Shown: positions 44,223 through 52,689, counted from the stretch's first letter. The stretch is 64,000 nucleotides of DNA from Actinokineospora fastidiosa (GCF_014648415.1 NZ_BMRB01000002.1:641260-705259); one strand, 5' to 3'. The notes: a model not told the origin generated them from the sequence alone. Program-made: numbers and translations.

Positions 44223-47200
44223 ATGCGATTCGGCGTGCTGGGACCGTTGGCGGTCTGGACCAGCGCCGGGGAACCGGTGACGGTCCCCGGCCTGAAGGTC
44301 CGGGCGGTGCTGGCCGACCTGATCGTCCACGATGGCCGTCCGGTCTCCACCGACCGCCTGGTCGAGGACCTCTGGGGCGCCGACGTCCCGGCCAACCCGG
44401 CGGGCGCGCTGCAGGTGCGGGTGTCCCAGCTGCGCAAGGCCCTGTCCGACGCCGAGCCCGGCGGCCGGGACCTGATCGTCTCCCGCCCGCCCGGGTACCT
44501 GCTCGCCGCCGAGCCGGACGCTGTCGACGCCTGGCGCTTCGCCGCGCTGGCCGCCCGGGCCGAGCAGGCGCCCGACGCGCGGACCAGGGCCGGGCTGCTG
44601 GCCGACGCGCTCGCGCTGTGGCGCGGGAACGCCCTGGCCGACTTCGCCGACGACGAGTTCGCCAGGGCCGCGATCGCGCGGCTGGAGGAGCAGCGCCTCG
44701 CGGTCATCGAGCTGCACGCCGAGGCGCGGCTGGAACTCGGCGAGCACAGCCTCCTGGCGGGCGAGCTGGGCGACCTCGTTGCCCGCTATCCGCTGCGCGA
44801 GCGGCTTCGCGCCGTCCACATGCGCGCCCTCTACCAGGCGGGCAGGCAGAGCGAGGCCCTGGACAGCTTCGCCGACCTGCGCCGCAGGCTCGACGAGGAG
44901 ATGGGCCTGGAGCCCGGCCCCGAGCTGGTCGCGCTCCAGCAGGCGATCCTGGAGCAGGACAGCGCCCTCGAACCCGAGCGCGCCACCCGCAGGCCGCGCA
45001 CCAACCTCACCGCCCCGCTGACCGAGCTGATCGGCCGCGACGCGGCGGTGACGGAGGTGCGGGCGCTGCTGGGCGGCGCCCGGCTGGTGACGCTCACCGG
45101 ACCGGGCGGCGTGGGCAAGACCCGGCTCGCGCTGGAGACGGCCGCGCGCCTGGTGGACGAGACCGCGGACGGCGTCTGGCTCGTCGAGCTGGCCCCGGTC
45201 GACGCCGACGCCGTCGCCGACGAGGTGCTGGCCGTGCTGGGCATCCGCGACAGCGACCCCGCCCCCGCCGCCGAGAAGCTGGCCGCCGCGCTGCACGCCC
45301 GGCACACCCTGCTCGTCCTGGACAACTGCGAGCACCTGGTCGAGTCGGCCGCCGCGCTGGCGGAGGGCCTGCTGCGCGCGGCCCCCGGCGTGCGCGTGCT
45401 GGCCACCAGCCGGGAGCCGCTGGGCGTGCCCGGCGAGGTCGTGTGGGACGTCCCGCCGCTGGACGTGCCCGGCCCCGGCGACGACGACCCGACCCGCTCC
45501 GGCGCGGTCCGGCTGTTCGCCGCCAGGGCGGCGGCCGCGGCCCGCGGGTTCGCCGTCGACGCGGGCAACCGCGACGCCGTGGCCCAGCTGTGCGCCCGGC
45601 TCGACGGCATCCCGCTGGCGCTGGAGCTGGCCGCGACCCGCGTCCGCACGCTCGGCGTGCACGGTCTCGTCGAGCGGCTGGACGACCGGTTCCGGCTGCT
45701 GACGGCGGGCGCGCGGGGCGCGCCCGCACGGCAGCGGACGCTCGCCGCGGTGATCGACTGGAGCTGGGAGCTGCTGAGCCCGGCCGAGCAGGCCGTGCTG
45801 CGCAGGCTCGCCGTGCACAACGGCGGCTGCACGGTCGAGGCGGCCGAGGCGACCTGCGCCGGGGACGACGTGTCCGCCGTCGAGGTGGTCGACCTGCTGA
45901 CCCGGCTGGTGGACCGGTCGCTGGTGGTGCTGGCCGACCAGCAGGACGGCCCGCGGTTCCGGCTGCTGGAGACCGTCGCGGCCTACTGCGCCGACCGCCT
46001 GCGCGACGCGGGGGAGTTCGACGAGGTCCGCGCCCGCCACGCGGCGTACTACACCGACCTGGCCGTGCGCGCCGAGCCGTTCCTGCGCGGACCCGAGCAG
46101 TCCCGCTGGCTGCGCAGGCTGGACGCGGAGTCCGGCAACCTCCACGACGCGATCGCCCACGGCGCCGACACCCTGCGCCTGGTCAACGCGCTGACCTGGT
46201 ACTGGTTCCTGCGCGGCAGGCTGCCCCAGGCCCGGCGCGCGCTGGCAGCGGCCATCGCCGGACCCGGACCGGACGACCAGCGCGCCCGCGCGGTCGCCTG
46301 GCACGCCGCCGTCGAGGTGATGCAGGGCGAGTCCGCGGGCTGGAGCACCCGCAGGCAGGCAGCGATCGACGCGGTCGACGCCATCACCGACGAGAGCGCG
46401 TCGGCGCGGGCCCGGTGGATCCTGGCCTACGCCGAGAACGGCCTGGTCGACACCGCGGGCACCGACCGGCTGCTCGCCGACGCGCTGGCCGTGTTCGAGC
46501 GGATCGGCGACCGCTGGGGCGTCGCCGCGGTGCTGACCACCCGGGCGACGATGGCCCACGCCCGGACCGACGTCGCCGCGCTGGAGGCCGACGCCGAGCG
46601 CGCCGCCGAGCTGTTCCAGGCCATCGGCGACCGCTGGGGCGTGCTCCAGGCGACCGAGTGGGTCGCCGCGCTGGCCGAGATGACCGGCGACCACGAGCGC
46701 GCGATCCGGCTGCACCGCGAGGGGCTGCGGATGGCCGAGGAGCTGGAGCTGTGGCCGGATGTGGCGGGCAGGCTCGGCTGGCTGGGCTGGCTGGCGCTCC
46801 AGCTGGGCGACCACGACCAGGCGCGGGAGCTGTGCGAGCAGGCGATGCGCCTGGCCGCCGAGCAGAACTCGCACGCGAACCTGGTCTTCGCCGAGCTGGG
46901 CCTGGGCTTCGCCGCGCGCCGGGCGGGCAAGCTGGACATCGCCGAGACCCACCTGCGCAACCTGGTGGAGACCGCCAAGCGCCAGGACGACGGCGCGCAC
47001 CCGCCGTACCTGTCGATGGTCCTGGTCGACCTGGGCTTCGTCGCCGAGGCCCGGGGGGACGCCGAGGAGGCCATCGCGCTGCACCTGGAGGCCTTCGACG
47101 TCGCCGAGCGGATGGGCGACACCCGAGGCGACGCGTACGCCGCCGAGGGCCTGGCAGGGGCGTTGACGCTGGCCGGACGCCCGGTCGAGGCCGCACGGCT

Positions 47201-47408
47201 GCTCGGCGCCGCCGACGCCCGCCGCCGGTCCCTCGGGCTGCCGCAGCCGCCGGAGGAACGCGACGAGGTCAACCGCATCGGCGCCGCGGTGCGGGCCGCG
47301 CTGGGCGATGACCGGTTCGCCGCCGAGTTCGCCGTCGGCGGCGAGACCGGACTCGCCGAGCTGCGGGCCACGCTGGGCCCTCAGCCCTCGGCGGCCGCCG
47401 GGCGGTAG
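44223..47408 (+). CDS. SARP-type transcriptional regulator with BTAD, NB-ARC and TPR regions (AfsR/Rv-type)
   Basis: A 1061-residue regulator. Residues 1-95 form the OmpR-like DNA-binding domain (MRFGVLGPLAVW, STDRLVEDLWG, LQVRVSQLRKAL, RPPGYLL). BTAD spans about 100-245 (LRAVHMRALYQAGRQSEALDSF). The NB-ARC ATPase has Walker A TGPGGVGKTRLALE (about 292), LLVLDNCEHLVESA and LATSREPLG. The remainder to 1061 is helical TPR-like sequence. No C-terminal LuxR helix-turn-helix is present. SARPs activate genes from direct repeats with 11-bp spacing; such arrays occur in its own divergent region and before the reductase gene at 47.9 kb. Its stop overlaps the convergent reductase gene by 28 bp. Confidence 0.93.
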   Translation: MRFGVLGPLAVWTSAGEPVTVPGLKVRAVLADLIVHDGRPVSTDRLVEDLWGADVPANPAGALQVRVSQLRKALSDAEPGGRDLIVSRPPGYLLAAEPDAVDAWRFAALAARAEQAPDARTRAGLLADALALWRGNALADFADDEFARAAIARLEEQRLAVIELHAEARLELGEHSLLAGELGDLVARYPLRERLRAVHMRALYQAGRQSEALDSFADLRRRLDEEMGLEPGPELVALQQAILEQDSALEPERATRRPRTNLTAPLTELIGRDAAVTEVRALLGGARLVTLTGPGGVGKTRLALETAARLVDETADGVWLVELAPVDADAVADEVLAVLGIRDSDPAPAAEKLAAALHARHTLLVLDNCEHLVESAAALAEGLLRAAPGVRVLATSREPLGVPGEVVWDVPPLDVPGPGDDDPTRSGAVRLFAARAAAAARGFAVDAGNRDAVAQLCARLDGIPLALELAATRVRTLGVHGLVERLDDRFRLLTAGARGAPARQRTLAAVIDWSWELLSPAEQAVLRRLAVHNGGCTVEAAEATCAGDDVSAVEVVDLLTRLVDRSLVVLADQQDGPRFRLLETVAAYCADRLRDAGEFDEVRARHAAYYTDLAVRAEPFLRGPEQSRWLRRLDAESGNLHDAIAHGADTLRLVNALTWYWFLRGRLPQARRALAAAIAGPGPDDQRARAVAWHAAVEVMQGESAGWSTRRQAAIDAVDAITDESASARARWILAYAENGLVDTAGTDRLLADALAVFERIGDRWGVAAVLTTRATMAHARTDVAALEADAERAAELFQAIGDRWGVLQATEWVAALAEMTGDHERAIRLHREGLRMAEELELWPDVAGRLGWLGWLALQLGDHDQARELCEQAMRLAAEQNSHANLVFAELGLGFAARRAGKLDIAETHLRNLVETAKRQDDGAHPPYLSMVLVDLGFVAEARGDAEEAIALHLEAFDVAERMGDTRGDAYAAEGLAGALTLAGRPVEAARLLGAADARRRSLGLPQPPEERDEVNRIGAAVRAALGDDRFAAEFAVGGETGLAELRATLGPQPSAAAGR

Positions 47409-47944
47409 CACAGGATGATCACGCCGGAGCCCAGCCGGTGGGTCTCGGCCAGTTCGAGCGGGACCTTGTTGCCGTCGCGGAACAGCAGGCTCTCCGGGGT
47501 GCTGTGCCCGGCCAGGATCGGGTGCAGCCAGACCCGGATCTCGTCGAGCACGCCGTTGCGCAGCAGCTCGTGGGCGAGCGGGCCGTAGCCGTACATCAGG
47601 ATGTCCTGGCCGGGCTGCTCCTTGAGCTTGGCGACCTCGGCGACGACGTCGCCGGTGATGACCGTGGTGTCGCCCCAGTCGGCCTTCTCCAGGGTGGACG
47701 AGACGACGTAGTGCGGGAGGGTGTTCATCCGGACGCCGAAGTCGCCGGTCTGCTCCTCCATGTTCGGCCAGCTCGCGGCGAAGCCCTCGTAGGTGCGGCG
47801 GCCCATCAGCAGCGCGTCGCTGGAGAACAGCTGGTTGCGGGCGAACTCGGCCGAGTCGTCGTCGAAGTACTGGAAGTGCCACTCCTCCATGTGGTCGACA
47901 ACGCCGTCGAGCGACATGTTGAAGGATGCGATGATCTTCCTCAT
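47381..47944 (-). CDS. Dihydrofolate reductase family protein (RibD C-terminal domain)
   Basis: A 187-residue reductase-like protein of the RibD/DHFR fold. It opens RKIIASFNMSLDGVVDHMEEW, then SDALLMGRRTYEGFAASWP (nucleotide-binding helix), YVVSSTLEKADW and DILMYGYGPLAHELLRNGVLDEIRVWLHPILAG. Members of this group are NADPH-dependent reductases whose substrates are mostly unknown and are not the housekeeping DHFR. GGAGG precedes the ATG. The promoter holds three 11-bp SARP-like repeats, matching those at the alpha/beta hydrolase. The three genes may therefore form one small regulon. Confidence 0.9.
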   Translation of the reverse strand: MRKIIASFNMSLDGVVDHMEEWHFQYFDDDSAEFARNQLFSSDALLMGRRTYEGFAASWPNMEEQTGDFGVRMNTLPHYVVSSTLEKADWGDTTVITGDVVAEVAKLKEQPGQDILMYGYGPLAHELLRNGVLDEIRVWLHPILAGHSTPESLLFRDGNKVPLELAETHRLGSGVIILCYRPAAAEG

Positions 47945-47984
47945 CGGGACCGACCTCCGTGGTGTGCCGTGGTGTGTTGTCACC

Positions 47985-48032
47985 ACAGTGCCGGGCCCAA
48001 CTTACGATCGGCTTCAGGTCGGCTTACGGCCG
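47985..48032 (-). promoter_or_regulatory. SARP-type promoter of the DHFR-family gene
   Basis: Read on the minus strand: CGGCCGTAAGC (48022-48032), CGACCTGAAGC (48011-48021), CGATCGTAAGT (48000-48010), nine bases, then CACTGT (47985-47990). The middle repeat is identical to one at the alpha/beta hydrolase promoter, and the spacing to the -10 box is the same. Confidence 0.75.
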
Positions 48033-48034
48033 GT

Positions 48035-48748
48035 CTAGTCGAAGAACCGGGCGAGGTGCTCGCGGCTCGGCGCGGGCGCGTCGGCGTCCACCCGCATCAG
48101 GTCGGCGAAGACGCTCGCGCCGTCGCACCCGGCGTGCAGCGGGTGCCAGCGGCGGTCGGTGTCGGCCCGCTCGCAGATGCCCTTCATGGTCTGCACGTCG
48201 AGCAGGCGGACGTGGGTGGGGTCGGCGACGGCGTTGACGAAGCGCCACCACGGGGAGAGCACGTGCAGGATGCCGCCGGGCCGCAGGACGCGGTGGCACT
48301 CGTCGACCAGGGGCAGGAAGTCCACCAGGTGCTCCAGGATGTGCACCGCGAAGACCCGGTCGGCGCTGGCGTCCGGGAAGGGCAGGCCCGCCCGCAGGTC
48401 GGCGACCACGTCGACGCCGTCGGCCTGCCGCAGGTCGACGCCGATGTTGCCCGGGTACTGCTTCGTGCCGCCGCAGCCGATGTCGATGGCGACCGGCTCG
48501 CGCCCGGCGACGCGCACGCGGTCCCACACCGCGAAGACGCCGTCCAGCCGCCCGATGAGGTCGCGGGCGGTCCGCAGCCGTCCCGGGTCGTCGACCGCGC
48601 CCGCGAGGTGGGCGACGCCGCCGCGGAACTCGACGCGCAGGTCGAGGCCGCGCAGGCGCTCGTCGTGGGCGAACAACTCGCGGGCGGCGCCGTCGAGGTA
48701 GGCGTCGAGGTGCCGGGAGCGGCTTTCGGTGAGCGGGGCGAGGAGCAC
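48035..48748 (-). CDS. BON-like domain fused to a class I SAM methyltransferase
   Basis: A 237-residue protein. Residues about 15-85 look like a BON domain (LRVEFRGGVAHLAGAVDDPGRLRTARDLIGRLDGVFAVWDRVRV). The rest is a short methyltransferase: VAIDIGCGGTKQYPGNIGVDL (motif I, although the Gly-rich loop is unusual), LPFPDASADRVFAVHILEHLVDF (motif II) and CHRVLRPGGILHVLSP (motif III). The substrate is unknown. The start is GTG 48748 with AAAGGA upstream. Its stop is two bases from the SARP repeat array of the reductase gene, so the two genes are probably transcribed separately. Confidence 0.82.
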   Translation of the reverse strand: MLLAPLTESRSRHLDAYLDGAARELFAHDERLRGLDLRVEFRGGVAHLAGAVDDPGRLRTARDLIGRLDGVFAVWDRVRVAGREPVAIDIGCGGTKQYPGNIGVDLRQADGVDVVADLRAGLPFPDASADRVFAVHILEHLVDFLPLVDECHRVLRPGGILHVLSPWWRFVNAVADPTHVRLLDVQTMKGICERADTDRRWHPLHAGCDGASVFADLMRVDADAPAPSREHLARFFD

Positions 48749-48863
48749 GGGGCGGTCCTTTCCGGGTCCGGGGGTGTCGATCTCGGGTACCCGGCGACCG
48801 GACCGGTGAACGTCGTCCGTCCGGTGGGCCGCGCGCGGCGGGCCCGCCTAGGCTCGGGGCACC

Positions 48864-49178
48864 ATGAACTGGATCGTTCTCGTCGTCTCCGGGCTGTTCG
48901 AGACCGTCTGGGCCATCGCGCTGGGCAAGAGCGCGGGCTTCACACGGCTGGCGCCGTCGCTGGTGTTCGGCGTGGCGCTGCTGGTCAGCATGGCCGGGCT
49001 GGCGTACGCGATGCGCTCCATCCCGGTCGGCACGGCGTACGCGGTGTGGGTCGGCATCGGGGCGGTCGGCACGGCCGTGTTCGGCATGCTCTCCCTCGGC
49101 GAACCGGCGACCACGGTCCGCGTCCTGTGCCTGGTGCTGATCGTCGCGGGGGTCGTGGGGCTCAAGGTGACCCACTGA
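48864..49178 (+). CDS. SMR family exporter, SugE/Gdx-like
   Basis: A 104-residue four-helix protein of the small multidrug resistance family. [22 protein letters not shown] carries the conserved Glu of helix 1, and [22 protein letters not shown] is the signature of helix 3. The exact wording of that helix favours the SugE/Gdx branch, whose tested members export guanidinium ion, over EmrE-type drug pumps. They work as antiparallel dimers. No guanidine riboswitch was recognised in the 115-bp leader. It is divergent from the BON-methyltransferase gene. Confidence 0.88.
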   Translation: MNWIVLVVSGLFETVWAIALGKSAGFTRLAPSLVFGVALLVSMAGLAYAMRSIPVGTAYAVWVGIGAVGTAVFGMLSLGEPATTVRVLCLVLIVAGVVGLKVTH

Positions 49179-49200
49179 CCGGGTCGAATAGGGTGCGCCG

Positions 49201-49650
49201 GTGATCAGCATCCAGGAACGCCTGTACCCGTCCCTGCCGTGCTTCGGCTGCGGCCACGGCAACCCCAAGGGCCTGCGCCTGCGCAGCTACCAGGGCGCGG
49301 ACGGCACGGTCACGGCCACCTTCACCCCCTGGGCCGAGCACGACAACGGCCTCGGCTTCCTCAACGGCGGCATCATCTGCACGGTCCTGGACTGCCACAG
49401 CGCCGCGGCGATGATGGTCGAGGCGGAGAAGCAGGGCTGGGCGGCGCTCGGCGGCGCCGCGCTGCCCTATGTCACCGCCGGACTGGACGTGCGCTACCTG
49501 CGGCCGTCCCCGCTGACCGAGTCCGTCGAGCTGCGGGCCGAGGTGAGCGCGGCCTCCGAGGCCGAGATCAGCGTCGACGTCGCGCTCTGGTGGGACGACA
49601 AGCCCCGCGCGCAGGCGAGCGCGCTGTGGAAGCGGTGGCGTCCGCGCTGA
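49201..49650 (+). CDS. PaaI-like hotdog-fold thioesterase
   Basis: A 149-residue protein with the hotdog motif HDNGLGFLNGGIICTVLDCHSAAAM (HxxxxxxxxGG-type catalytic region) and GLDVRYLRPSPLTESVELRAEV as the second half. CFGCGHGNPKGLRLR at the N-terminus is typical of this actinobacterial branch. It should hydrolyse acyl-CoA thioesters; the substrate is unknown. Start is GTG 49201, 22 bp after the SMR stop. Its stop abuts that of the convergent YbhB-like gene. Confidence 0.88.
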   Translation: MISIQERLYPSLPCFGCGHGNPKGLRLRSYQGADGTVTATFTPWAEHDNGLGFLNGGIICTVLDCHSAAAMMVEAEKQGWAALGGAALPYVTAGLDVRYLRPSPLTESVELRAEVSAASEAEISVDVALWWDDKPRAQASALWKRWRPR

Positions 49651-50292
49651 TCAGCGGCCGAACAGGCCGACGAGCGTGCCGTGGGCCAGCACATGGCCGT
49701 CCACGGCGTTCCTGAGGTCGTCCGCGGTCGCGTCGGCGCCGAGGCGCAGCGGCGTGTCGACGGCGAACACCCGGAACAGGTACCGGTGCGGCTCGTCGCC
49801 GACCGGCGGCTCCGGCCCGCCCCAGCCCGTCTCGCCGAAGTCGTTGCGGCCGGGCGTTGCCTGGGCGGGGACGGCGTTCTCGTCGAGCGCGGTGACCTCG
49901 GCCGGGATGCCCGACACGACCCAGTGGTGGAAGGTCCCGCCGGGGGCGTCCGGGTCCTCGCACAGCAGGGCGATCTCCTCGGTGCCGGGCGGGACGGCGT
50001 CCCACTCCAGCGGCGGCGAGCTGTTGCCGCCCCGGTGCGAGCAGCGGTCGGGGATCATGGTGTGGCCGCTGAACGCGCTGCTGCGCAGCCGCAGGCCGCC
50101 GTCGGCCTCGACGCCGCCGCCTCCGCCCAGCGGGCCGCCCGCCCGTTCGCCCACCGGCCGCGGCGGGTGCTCGCGCTGCAGCAGCTCGTTGGCGGCGTCG
50201 TCGGCGTTCTGGTCGGGGACACCGTGGTCGTCGAGTTCCCCGCGCAGCCGGGTGCGCCTGATGTCGTAGCGGTGGCTTCCGGGATCGGGCAT
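49651..50292 (-). CDS. YbhB/YbcL family Raf kinase inhibitor-like protein
   Basis: A 213-residue PEBP-fold protein. The first 75 residues are charged and Gly-rich (DIRRTRLRGELDDHGVPDQNADDAANELLQ) and are not part of the fold. The PEBP part has SSPPLEWDAVPPGTEEIALLCEDPDAPGGTFHHWVVSGIPA, GRNDFGETGWGGPEPPVGDEPHRYLFRVFA and the helical ending. The family binds anionic ligands and the bacterial function is unclear. GGGAGG precedes the ATG at 50292. It lies 11 bp after the DUF2795 gene on the same strand, so they form an operon. Confidence 0.9.
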   Translation of the reverse strand: MPDPGSHRYDIRRTRLRGELDDHGVPDQNADDAANELLQREHPPRPVGERAGGPLGGGGGVEADGGLRLRSSAFSGHTMIPDRCSHRGGNSSPPLEWDAVPPGTEEIALLCEDPDAPGGTFHHWVVSGIPAEVTALDENAVPAQATPGRNDFGETGWGGPEPPVGDEPHRYLFRVFAVDTPLRLGADATADDLRNAVDGHVLAHGTLVGLFGR

Positions 50293-50303
50293 GTCGGCCT
50301 CCC

Positions 50304-50507
50304 TCACCGGTCGAGGTCGTCGGGCGCGGCGGCCCGGAAGACCTCGGTCAGGTTCGCGTAGTCGACCGGCGGGATGGCGCGCAACGCCTGGACCGCGGTG
50401 CTGTCGCCCCGCCGCACGGCGGCGTCGAGCAGGTCGTCCTTGGTCGCGGGGAAGTCGATCTGGTCGAGGCAGTCCCGCAGGTGGTCCCGGGTGGTCGAGG
50501 CAGCCAT
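50304..50507 (-). CDS. DUF2795 domain-containing protein
   Basis: A 67-residue soluble protein. HLRDCLDQIDFPATKDDLLDAAVRRGDSTAVQALRAIP is the DUF2795 pattern, with VDYANLTEVFRAA closing it. The function is unknown; many actinobacteria carry several copies near stress genes. It is first in a two-gene operon with the YbhB-like gene and divergent from the hydrolase at 50.6 kb. A 24-bp tandem duplication lies in the shared promoter region. Confidence 0.85.
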   Translation of the reverse strand: MAASTTRDHLRDCLDQIDFPATKDDLLDAAVRRGDSTAVQALRAIPPVDYANLTEVFRAAAPDDLDR

Positions 50508-50565
50508 CGTCACTCCAGCCCTCTCTGGTGTGCGGTCACCTCGGGCGGTACCCGAGGGACCAGAC

Positions 50566-50613
50566 GGGGAAACCACCCGCGCGGTGGGTGGGGAAACCAC
50601 CCGCGCGGTGGGT
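50566..50613. repeat. Two perfect 24-bp tandem repeats with internal palindrome
   Basis: GGGGAAACCACCCGCG followed by CGGTGGGT occurs at 50566-50589 and again, identically, at 50590-50613. Each unit contains the arms CCACC and GGTGG. The second copy ends twelve bases before the GTG of the hydrolase gene. A separate hairpin, CCTCGGG/CCCGAGG, lies at 50539-50557. Confidence 0.85.
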
Positions 50614-50624
50614 ACAGAGGGGGT

Positions 50625-51479
50625 GTGTTCGAGGGATTCCGACTCACCGAGATCGAGGTCGGCGCGGTGCGCCTGCGGGTGCGGCACGGGGGCCGGGGGT
50701 CGCCGGTCCTGCTGCTGCACGGCCACCCGCGCACCCACGCGACCTGGCACCGGGTCGCGCCGCTGCTGGCGCGTGACCACACGGTCGTCTGCCCGGACCT
50801 GCGCGGTTACGGTCGCTCGACCACGCCCGCCCCGATCCCGGAGAACCACACGAAACGGGCGATGGCGGGCGACTGCCTGGTGCTGATGCGGTCCCTGGGC
50901 CATGACCGCTTCGCCGTCTTCGGCCACGACCGCGGCAGCTACGTGGCGCTGCGGCTCGCCCTCGACCACCCGGACGCCGTCGACCGGCTGGTCCTCGGGG
51001 ACTGCCTGCCCATCAGCGAACACCTCGACCGCTGCACCGACGAGTTCGCCCGGCGCTGGTGGCACTGGTTCTTCTTCGCCCAGCCGGACAAGCCGGAGCG
51101 GGCGATCCTCGCCGACCCGGCCGCCTGGTACGGCGGGGACCCGGAGCGGATGGGCGCCGAGGCGTGGCGGGACTACCAGGAGGCCATCCACGACCCCGGG
51201 ACCGTGCGCGCGATGCTGGCCGACTACCGCGCGGGGCTCGGCCCGGACCGCGAGCACGAGCGGGCCGACCGCGCGGCGGGCAGGCGCGTGGCCTGCCCGC
51301 TGCTGCTGCTCGACTCCCGGCACGACGACCTGCGCGAGCTCTACCCGGACCTCGACGACATCTGGCGCGGCTGGGCCACGGACCTGCGCACCGCCACCAT
51401 CGACAGCGGCCACCACATGGCCGAGGAGGCGCCCGAGCAGGTGGCCGCCGAGGTCCTCGCGTTCCTGGGCGGCCGCTAG
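50625..51479 (+). CDS. Alpha/beta hydrolase of the haloacetate dehalogenase type
   Basis: A 284-residue enzyme resembling fluoroacetate/haloacetate dehalogenases. It has LLLHGHPRTHATWHRVAPLL, CPDLRGYGRS, the Asp nucleophile with Arg in FGHDRGSYVALRLALDHPD (about residue 102), WWHWFF (halide-site His/Trp), DYRAG and the base His in DSGHHMAEEAPE. In tested fluoroacetate dehalogenases a second Arg three residues after the first holds the carboxylate; here that place is Tyr. The substrate may therefore differ, for example an epoxide or another ester. The start is GTG 50625 with AGAGGGGG upstream. Confidence 0.85.
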   Translation: MFEGFRLTEIEVGAVRLRVRHGGRGSPVLLLHGHPRTHATWHRVAPLLARDHTVVCPDLRGYGRSTTPAPIPENHTKRAMAGDCLVLMRSLGHDRFAVFGHDRGSYVALRLALDHPDAVDRLVLGDCLPISEHLDRCTDEFARRWWHWFFFAQPDKPERAILADPAAWYGGDPERMGAEAWRDYQEAIHDPGTVRAMLADYRAGLGPDREHERADRAAGRRVACPLLLLDSRHDDLRELYPDLDDIWRGWATDLRTATIDSGHHMAEEAPEQVAAEVLAFLGGR

Positions 51480-51799
51480 TCGACGGTGATCTCGCCCATC
51501 TTGGACCAGCCGGTGGCGCCCTCGATGGTCGTGCTCACGATGTCGGGGGTGCGGGCGACCAGCTCGCGCATGACCGCCAGGCCCTCGGCGAAGTGCGCGG
51601 AGTTCACGTGCGCCTCCCCCGCCCCGTCCTCGAACGCCTCGACCAGCACGAACGTGTTGGGGTCCTCCACGCTGCGGGACCACTCGAACCAGAGGTTGCC
51701 CGGTTCGGCGCGGGTGGCCTCGGTGAACGGGCGCACCTTGTCCAGCCAGCTGTCGACGTGCTCGGGCTTGACCGGGAACTTGACCACGATGAAGATCAT
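51476..51799 (-). CDS. Putative quinol monooxygenase (ABM domain)
   Basis: A 107-residue dimeric alpha/beta-barrel protein. MIFIVVKFPVKPEHVDSWL, EPGNLWFEWSRSVEDPNTFVLVEAFEDGAGEAHVNSAHF and the following helix are the ABM pattern seen in YgiN-like quinol monooxygenases and Dabb-like enzymes. No cofactor is needed in that family. It overlaps the sirtuin stop by four bases (ATGA), so the two are coupled. Its stop overlaps that of the convergent hydrolase by four bases. Confidence 0.85.
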   Translation of the reverse strand: MIFIVVKFPVKPEHVDSWLDKVRPFTEATRAEPGNLWFEWSRSVEDPNTFVLVEAFEDGAGEAHVNSAHFAEGLAVMRELVARTPDIVSTTIEGATGWSKMGEITVD

Positions 51800-52689
51800 T
51801 CACTGCTCCTGGGAAGGGTGCCGAGGATCGCCGTGACGTCCGCGAGGGCCGTGCCGAGGGGCAGGTCGACGCGGACGGCGGCATAGCCGTCACCGCGGGT
51901 CTCCCCGCGGGTCACGATCAGGACGGGCTTGCCCGCGTTGGCCGCGTGCCGGACGAAGCGCAGCCCGGACATGACGGTCAGCGACGAGCCCAGCACCAGC
52001 AGGGCGCGCGCCTCGTCCACCAGCCGGTAGCACTGCTCGACGCGCGGGACCGGCACGTTCTCGCCGAAGAACACCACGTCCGGCTTGAGCACCGACCCGC
52101 AGTCGGCGCAGTCGACGAGCTGGAACCCGCGCACCACGTCATCGGGCAGGTCGACGTCGCCGTCGGGGTTGATGTCGTCGCTCACGGCGGCGAACCCGGG
52201 GTTGGCCGCCCGCAGCCGGGCGTCCAACTCCTCGCGGGGGCTGAGCCTGCGGCAGCCCAGGCAGACCACCCGGTCGAGCCCGCCGTGCAGTTCGACCACG
52301 TCCGGGACGCCCGCAGCCTGGTGGAGCCCGTCCACGTTCTGCGTGATGACGCCCGACAGGTATCCGCCCGCGCGCAGCGCGGCGACGGCGTGGTGCCCGG
52401 AGTTCGGCCGGGCCCTGGCGATGGCGCGCCAGCCGACGTGGCTGCGCGCCCAGTACCGCCGCCTGCCCTCGACGCTGCCCACGAACTCCTGGTAGGTCAT
52501 CGGCGTGTGCTTCCGCAGGCTGCCGGACGGGCCGCGGTAGTCCGGGATGCCCGACTCGGTGGACAGCCCCGCCCCGCTCAGCACCACCACGTCGCGGTCG
52601 GCCAGCACGCGTACGACCTCGTCCACGCTGGTGGTGCGCGGTAGGGGCGCACCGGTCGCGGTCCAGCTCAGCGTGGGCCGTGTGCGCAT
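51796..52689 (-). CDS. SIR2 family NAD-dependent protein deacylase
   Basis: A 297-residue sirtuin. Conserved parts are VVLSGAGLSTESGIPDYRG (NAD site), ITQNVDGLHQAAG, the catalytic His in VELHGGLDRVVCLGC, the Zn-binding CLGC and CADCG pairs, FFGENVP, and LLVLGSSLTVMSGLRFV. The N-terminal 25 residues are extra. It should remove acyl groups from protein Lys using NAD. The ABM gene follows with a four-base overlap. The gene is divergent from a GNAT, a natural opposing activity, but no functional link is shown. Confidence 0.93.
   Translation of the reverse strand: MRTRPTLSWTATGAPLPRTTSVDEVVRVLADRDVVVLSGAGLSTESGIPDYRGPSGSLRKHTPMTYQEFVGSVEGRRRYWARSHVGWRAIARARPNSGHHAVAALRAGGYLSGVITQNVDGLHQAAGVPDVVELHGGLDRVVCLGCRRLSPREELDARLRAANPGFAAVSDDINPDGDVDLPDDVVRGFQLVDCADCGSVLKPDVVFFGENVPVPRVEQCYRLVDEARALLVLGSSLTVMSGLRFVRHAANAGKPVLIVTRGETRGDGYAAVRVDLPLGTALADVTAILGTLPRSSE

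Noticed and set aside
48749-48863. A guanidine riboswitch before the SugE/Gdx-like gene
   Set aside because: No ACGR-loop hairpin pair or other guanidine-class core could be recognised in the leader.
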